DNA of 22,809 nucleotides from CAYRFE01 sp964423645 [NCBI: uncultured bacterium] (GTDB lineage Bacteria > Macinerneyibacteriota > Macinerneyibacteria > Macinerneyibacteriales), in NCBI GenBank assembly GCA_964423645.1, contig CAYRFE010000044.1, forward strand, positions 1-22,809. The letters are read 5' to 3'. Below the pieces are notes generated by a model. That model searched no databases. It had not been told where the DNA came from and saw nothing but the letters and a program-made list of their open reading frames with translations. Both the position numbers and the translations under genes were made by a program. Numbering within the stretch: the stretch's first letter is position 1; each line of letters starts with the position of its first letter. Shown here piece by piece: positions 1 to 7,800 of the stretch.

Positions 1-9
1 AAACCAACA

Positions 10-179
10 ATCGGCCTTAAAAAATTATCGTGAAGCAATTCAAGCATTTTTTCGTAAAACAGCGCATACTGTGTGAGCGTAGCGAGTTTATGCGGTGTAG
101 AAAAAATGCGCAGGATTGTAGATAATTTTTTACAGCCTTGACCTTTTTGTTACTTTTTGTGGCAAGACCAAAAGTAAGG
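10..179 (-). repeat. Long structured repeat, copy A (inverted relative to copy B)
   Basis: This 170-nt stretch is the reverse complement of an element at 22376-22545, with most positions identical. It contains three nested inverted repeats: 19-29 with 121-131 (11 bp), 44-53 with 100-109 (10 bp), and 59-68 with 89-98 (9 of 10 pairs). They enclose a 20-nt apical segment at 69-88 that is conserved between copies (18 of 20). A separate small hairpin (150-160 with 167-177, 6-nt loop, one mismatch) sits at one end. The arms differ from copy B by paired changes that keep the stems intact. No ORF of its own is convincing. It could be a non-autonomous mobile element or the template of a structured RNA; its function is unknown. 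Confidence 0.85.
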
Positions 180-301
180 TATGATTTCTCCACCCACACA
201 TTTTGAACACCACCATATCATTCAAAACCAATACGAGTTGTATTTTACGTGATAAAGCGTTGATTTTTTCACTTTCCCTGCACTACATTCAAACTTTTCA
301 T

Positions 302-329
302 TTGCATTGAAAGAATTTGATGCTATCAT
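302..329 (+). promoter_or_regulatory. Predicted promoter of the parA operon
   Basis: A -35-like TTGCAT (302-307) and a -10-like TATCAT (324-329) are separated by 16 nt, and the -10 is preceded by TGC (an extended -10 TGn). Transcription would start near 336, leaving a leader of roughly 70 nt that contains parS and the ribosome binding site. Assigned by motif only. Confidence 0.5.
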
Positions 330-369
330 CACACACACCGCGCCATTGCGGATAGCGGGCTTAAGACTA

Positions 370-385
370 TGTTCCACGTGAAACA
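370..385. promoter_or_regulatory. parS: parS centromere site
   Basis: TGTTCCACGTGAAACA is a perfect match to the 16-bp chromosomal parS consensus (TGTTnCACGTGAAACA). ParB nucleates here and spreads or slides to build the partition complex near the origin. The site lies in the leader between the predicted parA promoter and the parA ribosome binding site, so bound ParB could also lower transcription of its own operon (inference). Confidence 0.95.
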
Positions 386-403
386 TTCCGGAGGGAGAAC
401 ACA

Positions 404-1180
404 ATGGGTAGAATTATTTCTGTCGTCAATCAAAAAGGCGGTGTCGGAAAGACCACAACGTCGGTCAATATGGCCGCGTGTCTTGCGGTATTCAATAAAA
501 AAGTTCTTCTGGTCGATATTGATCCTCAAGCAAACGCAGCAAGCGGCTTGGGTGTTCGCAAAGACTTGGTAGAAGTATCGGTCTATAACATTCTTGTAAG
601 AGACGAGCCCGCGGTCAATATCATTCAAAAAACCGGCATTAAAAATCTTGACATTCTGCCCTCACACGCCGATTTGAGTGGCGCACAAGTAGAATTGGTC
701 AATATGATCGCACGCGAAGCCAAACTGAAAAACGGGCTTGCCGCCATCAGAGACCAATATGATTATATTGTCATTGATTGCCCGCCATCATTAGGTCTTC
801 TTACTATCAATGCATTGGTTGCCTCTGACGCGCTTATTATACCGATCCAATGTGAATATTATGCACTTGAAGGTGTTGCACAACTTATGCAAACATTTAA
901 CTTGGTCAAGCAACATCTCAATCCGAATCTGGAGATCGACGGCGTGCTTCTTACCATGTTTGATAAGCGTATTAATCTTGCACAACAGGTCGTTGATGAT
1001 ATTCGTGAATATTTTAAAGGAAAAGTATACAATACGGTTATCCCGCGTAATGTGCGCTTGAGTGAAGCGCCTTCGTTCGGATTACCGATTATTTTTTATG
1101 ATATAAAATCACCCGGAGCAACATCATATATGGAGTTTGTAGAGGAGGTTATTGCACGTGAAAAAGAACGCATTGGGTAA
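404..1180 (+). CDS. parA: ParA/Soj chromosome partitioning ATPase
   Basis: This 258-residue ParA/Soj ATPase binds DNA non-specifically as an ATP dimer and works with ParB-parS to segregate the origin region; Soj-type proteins can also modulate DnaA. The deviant Walker A KGGVGKTTT is at residues 11-19, with the signature lysine at 11. The A' motif VDIDPQ is near 37-42 and the Walker B region VIDCPPS near 123-129. The length is typical of chromosomal, helix-turn-helix-less ParA. The ATG is preceded by a strong GGAGGGAG (390-397) with 6-nt spacing. The 3' end overlaps the parB start by 23 nt, indicating translational coupling. First gene of parA-parB-PAP2-ROK. Confidence 0.97.
   Translation: MGRIISVVNQKGGVGKTTTSVNMAACLAVFNKKVLLVDIDPQANAASGLGVRKDLVEVSVYNILVRDEPAVNIIQKTGIKNLDILPSHADLSGAQVELVNMIAREAKLKNGLAAIRDQYDYIVIDCPPSLGLLTINALVASDALIIPIQCEYYALEGVAQLMQTFNLVKQHLNPNLEIDGVLLTMFDKRINLAQQVVDDIREYFKGKVYNTVIPRNVRLSEAPSFGLPIIFYDIKSPGATSYMEFVEEVIAREKERIG
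1150..1165. promoter_or_regulatory. parS-like site at the parA/parB junction
   Basis: TATTGCACGTGAAAAA matches 14 of 16 positions of the parS consensus, including the whole central TTnCACGTGAAA. It overlaps the last parA codons and the parB start codon. It may be a secondary ParB site or chance, since the same bases encode both proteins. Confidence 0.4.
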
Positions 1181-2030
1181 AGGACTTAGCGCACTCATAC
1201 CGGATACGTCGGTACCGCTCGGGCAAATACAGGGCCAAGAAGATCGTTATCGCGAGATCGCTATTTCGTTGATAATTCCAAATCGCTATCAACCCCGATA
1301 TACCTTTACCGAAGAAGAAATCCTTGAATTGGCACAATCCATCAAAGAAAACGGATTAATACAGCCGGTTACAGTACGTAAAATTAATGATGGAAAATTT
1401 GAGATCGTATCAGGCGAACGTCGTTTTCGTGCAATGCGACACTTGGGGTATGACAAAATACCGGTATTAATAAAAGACGTTGAGACTGAAAAGCAAATGC
1501 TCATCATGGCAATGATTGAAAATCTCCAACGACAGAATCTGAACCCGGTCGAAGAAGCGCTGGGTTTTAAGCAACTTATCGAACAATACAGTATCACTCA
1601 AGATGAAACCGCTACCGTCATGGGGAAGAGTCGGGTGTATATCACAAATATGTTACGTCTTCTCAAGCTCGAAGAGCCTATACTTGATGCACTCAAATCG
1701 AATGCCATAACGGCCGGACACGGTAAAGCGCTTCTTACCATTGAAGAACCCGGTGAACGTATGAAGTTGTTTTATGCTATTCTTGATAAAGGTTTAAGTG
1801 TGCGAGAAGTAGAAAACCATGCCCGTCCACATGCCAAGGTGGTTCAAATAAAAGGGAAAAAAGTGGCGGTCAGAGAATATATCCACTCGTTGATCGAGGA
1901 AAAATTACAAGAAAAACTTGGTACAAAAGTGGTGCTCAACCCTCTTGGAGAAGGAGGCACTATTACTATCAAGTATTTTTCTCAAGATGATCTCACTCGT
2001 CTGACAGAAATATTCCAAATTGAGGTATAG
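1158..2030 (+). CDS. parB: ParB/Spo0J chromosome partitioning protein
   Basis: This 290-residue ParB/Spo0J family protein is a CTP-binding clamp that loads at parS and activates ParA. The N-terminal KKNALGKGLSALIP is the ParA-stimulating peptide. The CTPase motifs are visible: GERRFRA (86-92) and ENLQRQNLNPVEEA (121-134). A helix-turn-helix follows (QDETATVMGKSRVYITNMLRLL), then the C-terminal dimerisation segment. I chose GTG at 1158, which sits 9 nt after AGAGGAGG (1141-1148) and gives the usual N-terminus. An upstream TTG at 1152 would have only 3-nt spacing. It is followed after 2 nt by the PAP2-like gene. Confidence 0.96.
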   Translation: MKKNALGKGLSALIPDTSVPLGQIQGQEDRYREIAISLIIPNRYQPRYTFTEEEILELAQSIKENGLIQPVTVRKINDGKFEIVSGERRFRAMRHLGYDKIPVLIKDVETEKQMLIMAMIENLQRQNLNPVEEALGFKQLIEQYSITQDETATVMGKSRVYITNMLRLLKLEEPILDALKSNAITAGHGKALLTIEEPGERMKLFYAILDKGLSVREVENHARPHAKVVQIKGKKVAVREYIHSLIEEKLQEKLGTKVVLNPLGEGGTITIKYFSQDDLTRLTEIFQIEV

Positions 2031-2032
2031 AC

Positions 2033-2722
2033 ATGAAACGATGGGCATCCCGCATGTATTGCCTTTTGGCATACCCCAAATATACGCTCGATTTGATCGT
2101 ATCATGCGTTGCATTTGCATGGTTGGGCGGATACTATTTCAAAACAGTGTTGCGTGAATATCTTGCTGCGCTTCCCGAGAACCCGGTGCCGGATCGTTTG
2201 CTCGAAGCGATCCCTGATTTCAGCCAATCGTTTTATCACATTCTCGATTTTTTTGCGACAAACTATATTTATGTATTCGGAAGTGTTTTTATGATCTATT
2301 GTATTGTCAAGATACCGGAAAAAATCCCATTCATTTTGAAGACAACCTTTTTGCTTTACTTTGCAAAATTTATTATTCTTCCAACTACCGCATTGACGTT
2401 TCCCGAAGGTGCAATTCACGAAACATGGGATACGATTTACAATGACCTGTTTTTTTCCGGGCATACTGCATTTCCGTTTCTCTTGTATCTCATCACTCGT
2501 AAAGACACCAAATACTTAAAGTATTTCTTTTTGTTTTCTACGCTCACCGAAGCGACGACCGTTATCCTTATGAAAATACATTATACTATTGATGTGTATG
2601 CAGCCCCATTCATTGCATTTGGAGTGTATTCTATCGCACATAATATTTTTGCAAAAAACTATACGGCATACGATTCTCTTGTAACACATCCGAAACGGTC
2701 TGGTTTTCATGCTCGCACTTGA
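2033..2722 (+). CDS. PAP2/sphingomyelin-synthase-like membrane protein
   Basis: This 229-residue, multi-spanning membrane protein has hydrophobic segments near residues 20-36, 78-93, 100-120, 138-154, 162-180 and 188-206. Two catalytic motifs of the PAP2_C/sphingomyelin synthase-related family are visible: FFSGHT (140-145, SGH at 142-144) and HYTIDV (183-188, H183 and D187). These give the histidine/aspartate set used in phosphatase or phosphotransferase chemistry on lipid head groups. The first PAP2 motif (KxxxxxxRP) is not evident, which favours the sphingomyelin-synthase-like branch over classical phosphatases. The substrate is unknown. A GAGG at 2022-2025 precedes ATG with 7-nt spacing. 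The position 2 nt after parB and the overlap with the ROK gene indicate co-transcription with parAB. Confidence 0.75.
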   Translation: MKRWASRMYCLLAYPKYTLDLIVSCVAFAWLGGYYFKTVLREYLAALPENPVPDRLLEAIPDFSQSFYHILDFFATNYIYVFGSVFMIYCIVKIPEKIPFILKTTFLLYFAKFIILPTTALTFPEGAIHETWDTIYNDLFFSGHTAFPFLLYLITRKDTKYLKYFFLFSTLTEATTVILMKIHYTIDVYAAPFIAFGVYSIAHNIFAKNYTAYDSLVTHPKRSGFHART

Positions 2723-3593
2723 TATCGGAGGAACCAATGTCCGATACGGTATCATTTCAGATGATAAAATCATTAGTACGGAAAACGTATATGCAACTCC
2801 TCGTGACTGCGGGGAGTTTCTTGACTCACTCATCAAAACAATCAACGCTTTTCCGCACGAATCATATATTGTGTTGGGTATTCCGGGCACAGTTAATCGA
2901 AAAGACGGGACAATAGACAGGGCTCCCAATATTCCGCTCGAACCGAATTTTTCGTTAAGTAACTATCTTGCATCTCGATTTCCGTCTCGAGTCTTTGCAT
3001 TGTATAATGACGCAGACCTGATTGCGTTAGGTGAATACGGTGAAACAACACCACATCTCGATGATCCGTTTATCATACTTACATTAGGCACCGGAATTGG
3101 AAGCGGTATTATTATACATAAAGAACTGTTGCACGGTAATCACGGATACGGAAGCGAAGCAGGGCATATCGTAATCAACTTTCAGGATGATGCACGAGTA
3201 TGCAGTTGCGGCAAAAAAGGCTGTGCAGAAGCATATTTCAGTGCAAAAGCATTCTGTGAAGAACATCGCCTTCTCACAGGGATATCCGTTGAGAATGCAG
3301 AAAATGCGCTCAATTATCTGCATCAATTCGCTCCGGAAAGTATTGAACAAGCCCTGAATGCGTTTGCTGCAAGTGTTGCCGGTCTTATAAATGTGTTTCA
3401 TCCCTCACATGTTCGATATTACGGCGGGTTAAGCAGTTTTGTTACAGCAAATCACGATATACTACTCAACAAAATTCAATCACACCTTTTTTCAGAATCC
3501 ATTCACTCGATCGATTTTTCTCATTCATCGTTGAAAGAATCGGCATACCTTTATGGTGCATACTATGCCTGTAAGGGTATTTTAGATCAATGA
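2709..3593 (+). CDS. ROK family sugar kinase (glucokinase-like)
   Basis: This 294-residue ROK-family kinase most likely phosphorylates glucose or a related (N-acyl)hexose at the 6-OH with ATP. The N-terminal phosphate-binding motif is LALDIGGTN (2-10) and the catalytic aspartate lies in YNDAD (99-103, Asp101). TLGTGIGSG (125-133) precedes the substrate motif EAGH (150-153). Zinc ligands are His153, Cys165, Cys167 and Cys172 in CSCGKKGCAE. Position 103, usually Asn in NDAN, is Asp. The start overlaps the PAP2-like gene by 14 nt and has no strong ribosome binding site, suggesting coupling. Its 3' end overlaps the convergent PLP-enzyme gene by 12 bp. Exact sugar unknown. Confidence 0.9.
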   Translation: MLALDIGGTNVRYGIISDDKIISTENVYATPRDCGEFLDSLIKTINAFPHESYIVLGIPGTVNRKDGTIDRAPNIPLEPNFSLSNYLASRFPSRVFALYNDADLIALGEYGETTPHLDDPFIILTLGTGIGSGIIIHKELLHGNHGYGSEAGHIVINFQDDARVCSCGKKGCAEAYFSAKAFCEEHRLLTGISVENAENALNYLHQFAPESIEQALNAFAASVAGLINVFHPSHVRYYGGLSSFVTANHDILLNKIQSHLFSESIHSIDFSHSSLKESAYLYGAYYACKGILDQ

Positions 3594-4754
3594 TAACATT
3601 CTCTCCAAATCATCAATAAGCACGGCTGAATCCTCAAGCCCGATAGAAATTCGCACAAGTCCGTACGGAATTCCTTTTGCGCGCAACTGATCACCGTTTC
3701 GGTCGTTATAGGGCAAAAATATAAGGCTCTCATAACCGCCCCAACTGACGCCGATCTTAAAATGTCGACACGAATTAACTGCCGCGGCAAGCACTTCATA
3801 CGATTTCGTTATTATGTCGAAACTCAAAAGTCCGCTGTAGCCTGTCAAATACTTTTTGCTGATACGATGGTCAGGATCATCGAGAGACCCGGGATAAAAT
3901 ACTCTGTTGACTTTCGGATGTGAATGAAGATATTCGACAATAGCGAGCGCATTGAACTGGTGACGCAACATTCTTTCGGGAAGCGAACGTAGTCCGCGCA
4001 AGAGTAAAAGAGATTCAAAGGGGCCGAGAACCGCACCATGTTGCATGAATGCATCGTCGAACACTCGTTCTATTATTTGTTTCTTTCCGGCGACGACTCC
4101 CGCAACTATATCACTGTGTCCCCCGATGTATTTGGTACATGAATGCACTACAATATCAAAACCGTGTAGTAACGGCTTTTGAAATAACGGCGTTGCCCAT
4201 GTATTGTCTATGACGGTCAAAATCCCGCGTTGTCGGGCAATGGATGAGATCATTTCAAGATCAAGCACGCGAAACGTCATGGTTCCGGGACTTTCACAGT
4301 AAATCACTGATGTATTGGGACGTATTGAACTGATGATACTTTCGTAATTGACATCGGTTATCATTGAGAATTCAATACCAAACTTTTTTAAATAAGTGAG
4401 ATACTTCACCGTCGGTCCGTAAATTGAATTTAAACATAACACATGAGATCCTGAATTACATAACGTAAAAAGTACCGAACTTATTGCTGCCATACCGGAA
4501 GCAAATACTTTTGAAGATTCGGCACGTTCCAAAGCCGCTAATTTTTTCTCGGCAAGCATTGTGGTCGGATTATTTCCCCGTGTATAAATGATATTATTTT
4601 TTTCATCATCCAATGCAGAATGCAACGCTTGAATAGTTGGAAAACTGAATAAAGAATTTTGAAAAAGAGGTGGCGCAACCGCTCCGTGAAATGCAATCAT
4701 GTCGTCACCTTCACTCATACACACCGCTCTGTCATGAGGATCTATAGTATTCAT
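3582..4754 (-). CDS. PLP-dependent Cys/Met metabolism enzyme (cystathionine gamma-synthase/lyase family)
   Basis: A 390-residue trans-sulfuration enzyme of the Cys/Met metabolism PLP family. The PLP lysine is K208 in SCTKYIGGHSD. Asp183 in VIDNTWATP would contact the pyridine nitrogen, and YTRGNNPT (57-64) and Tyr112 are the expected phosphate and substrate contacts. Whether it is cystathionine gamma-synthase, a lyase, methionine gamma-lyase or an O-acetylhomoserine sulfhydrylase cannot be told from this. I chose ATG at 4754 because GGAGG (4762-4766 on the plus strand as CCTCC) lies 7 nt upstream. The longer reading frame from 4817 would run through this site and the promoter. It is divergent from the giant kinase gene. 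Confidence 0.92.
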   Translation of the reverse strand: MNTIDPHDRAVCMSEGDDMIAFHGAVAPPLFQNSLFSFPTIQALHSALDDEKNNIIYTRGNNPTTMLAEKKLAALERAESSKVFASGMAAISSVLFTLCNSGSHVLCLNSIYGPTVKYLTYLKKFGIEFSMITDVNYESIISSIRPNTSVIYCESPGTMTFRVLDLEMISSIARQRGILTVIDNTWATPLFQKPLLHGFDIVVHSCTKYIGGHSDIVAGVVAGKKQIIERVFDDAFMQHGAVLGPFESLLLLRGLRSLPERMLRHQFNALAIVEYLHSHPKVNRVFYPGSLDDPDHRISKKYLTGYSGLLSFDIITKSYEVLAAAVNSCRHFKIGVSWGGYESLIFLPYNDRNGDQLRAKGIPYGLVRISIGLEDSAVLIDDLERMLSLI

Positions 4755-4775
4755 CTGCAAACCTCCATTCATCCG

Positions 4776-4803
4776 AGTATACCAATTTTCTTCATATGAG
4801 CAA
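4776..4803 (-). promoter_or_regulatory. Predicted promoter of the PLP-enzyme gene
   Basis: On the minus strand TTGCTC (4803-4798), 16 nt, then TATACT (4781-4776), with TGG before the -10 (extended -10). The start would fall near 4769, just upstream of the GGAGG that precedes ATG 4754, giving a very short leader. Confidence 0.55.
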
Positions 4804-4843
4804 GTGAATTGAATCATTTTCCATTCTCTCCTGACAAAACAGC

Positions 4844-4872
4844 TTGCATTTTCTTCGTAACCAGTATATCAT
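4844..4872 (+). promoter_or_regulatory. Predicted promoter of the giant kinase gene, possibly leaderless
   Basis: TTGCAT (4844-4849), 17 nt, TATCAT (4867-4872): the same hexamers as the parA promoter. The expected transcription start, about 7 nt beyond the -10, coincides with the ATG at 4880. No Shine-Dalgarno precedes that ATG, so the message may be leaderless. Confidence 0.4.
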
Positions 4873-4879
4873 ACCAGAT

Positions 4880-7800
4880 ATGAATCAGATAAACGGACGT
4901 TATGAACTAGGAGATAAAGTCGGATCAGGCTCAATGGGTGTGGTCTACAAAGCGTTTGATACCGACACGAAACGTAACGTTATTATTAAAATTATTAATC
5001 TCGATGCTCCTGACAGCCCGTCGCTTGACTCATTCAAGCAAGAATATTTCATTTTAAACGCGATTCGTCATCCGAGAATTGTGCATGTACACAATTTTTC
5101 AGAGATATGGGCTGTTGACGGGAGAGTTGTTCCTGCTCAATATTACATGTTCAGTATGGATTACATTGAAGGGACAGACCTGACCACGTTTTTTAAAAAC
5201 TGTACAGACGAAAAACGTGCAATAGAAATCATAGGAGAAATACTTGAAACGATACATTTCCTTCATTATCAGGGATTTATTCATAATGATCTTCGTAGTA
5301 ATAACATTCTCATATCTCCTGATGGTTTAATTACGATAATCGATTTCAGTCTTGCCGAACCGCTCAACAGTACTGCGCAGATCAATGCCGTCCGTTGTGC
5401 AAATGAATGGAAAACATTCTTTGAACTGTTACAACGTGCACTTTCGAATAAAAAATTTCCGATAATTCAATCGTTCATTTCGGATGCACTCGTATTGGCT
5501 AATGCGCGTACGCTTCTTTATGAGGAAGAAGTTCTTGCATTATTTTCACGTTCATTTCCTGAAAACGCGATATTACCGACTTTTTTAAAACACCCCGGAT
5601 GGGAGTATACACCCTTTAACATAGGACTTGTACATCAATTCACACCCATACAAGATTTTATCGATAAAGAAACGTTCAAAAACAAGGTGCTTTTCCTGAT
5701 CGGCGATCTCTACAGTTCAGCACGTACGCATTACTTTTTCACCTTAGGATATTTACGTTATGTTAATAATGTTGTTATTACCCTTGATACCGACAATATT
5801 CTTGACGTTCTTCATTTACTGATTACATCGTTGATGAAATATGATCTTGAGAAACGTTTTGTCGATCCTGCAATACCTGAAGTATCAGCGATAATTGATC
5901 GGTCGGCATCGCATATTGCGAATGAACGTATGTATGCACTTTACGCACGTGTTGTTTCGATTCTTCAAAAATTTACTCAGAATAAAAATTTGGCGATCGC
6001 GATACCGAATTATGCACTGAAAAATGAATCATTCCACTCATTTATCATGTTCTTACTGAAGGCTCAAGGATTAAGCAATCTCACAGTCGTATTATATAAT
6101 GAGACACAAGACCTCTCATTACGAAAAAGTATTCCTGAAGATTTTTACGATACCAAAATATTCTTATATGACTTCTTGACCCAATATGAGGTTGACGAGA
6201 TGGTCGCGCATTGCCTGTTGATACCCGAGCGTCGCAAAAAAAGTTATTCATCGCTTTATAAAGCTCTTTTTGAAAAAACCAATGCGAAGTCGTATCTTGT
6301 TGTGGCAATGCTTCAAGAACTTATCTCTAAGAAAATTATTACGTTCAAAGATGGGCATTATGTATACAACATTGAAGACATATTGGCATATCCGTTCTCT
6401 TTCTCTTTTGAAGAGCGATGGAAAAAAATAATTGATAATTTAACCCCTGAAGAAACGGCTATCGTTTCGATAGTTGCTTTTTTTGATCGTACTGTCTCTG
6501 CAAATGAACTAAAATTTATTTTATGTGATCTTTCTTCATTGCCAGCGATAGTAGAAAATCTGGTCAAACGAAACATTCTGTTAAAAAGTTCGTTTTCAAA
6601 TGTACACACCTACCATATCAACGGCGATATCTTCACTCGCTTTATTCAAAACAATATTACAAGTCCGTCACAGTATCTACGAAGAGCATTACTGTTGTCC
6701 GTCTATTCGGTCGACTCAAATCCCTCGATCGAGAATATTTCCTTTTTAATACAAAAATTATATCACTCATCATTGAATCTTCAATATGTGACAATAAAAT
6801 ATATCATTTTACTCCTTGATAAATATGACCGAAATGTCGATCGTAAGGAAGTTATCAGATCGGCCGAAATATTACGAGATATCATTAAAACAATCCCTCA
6901 TCGTACTCATTATAATAATGCATTAATGCATCTGGCTATATTTCATTATTTCAACAGAGAAGACAGTGTTGCATTTGATACGTTTGCATCGATTGATGTC
7001 AATTGTTTTTATCCCGAACTTCAGTTGAAATATTATCTTTCTTTTTCAAAAAATGCTTCATTTTTCGGCAAAGCAGATCTTGCCCTTTCTTTATGTCAAA
7101 AAGGGAAAATAATTGCAAAAAAACTCAATAATATTCATTATCGGTATTATTTTTTAAACGTTGCCGGTCTTATTTACAGTAATATCGGTAAAAGAGAGAT
7201 CGCCTATCGGTATTATTTCCTTGTTTTCCACTATGTTAAAAAATACGGTATGAGCCCCGAACTTCTTAACTTTGCGTCAAATTTTTCATTTCAGCTGACC
7301 AACCTTGGGCGCTATGAGGATGCAATAAATGCCGGAAATGAATTAATTAAGGCATTATTGAAAGACACATATCACAATAAACTCTCGCGTATTTATGTTT
7401 TTTTACGTAATACATATGCGGCGGAATTATTGGAACGAAACGATGAAGCACTTCACTACCTTGAAGAAGCATACGTCCTTGCCAAAGAAATTCAAAGTAT
7501 TGATGATATACTGACCATTCTTGCGCGGAAAAATGACATTAAAAAGAAAATTCAACAGAATCCCGATGAAATTCGCGAAGAACAGGAAAAGATCATTGAG
7601 ATCGCTCGTCAATACGGCCGTGAAATACAACTATCCGACACCTATTACTCCTTGATAAATCGTTCCATTGATTCAGGGGAGTTGCAAAAAGCTCTTGACT
7701 ACTTTACTGCAGCGTTGCGTGAGATCGCGGTACCCAGTAAAAAGACCATCGTGCATGACTATGTTCAGTTTATGTTTGTCGGTGCCCGCCTATTCTCTAT

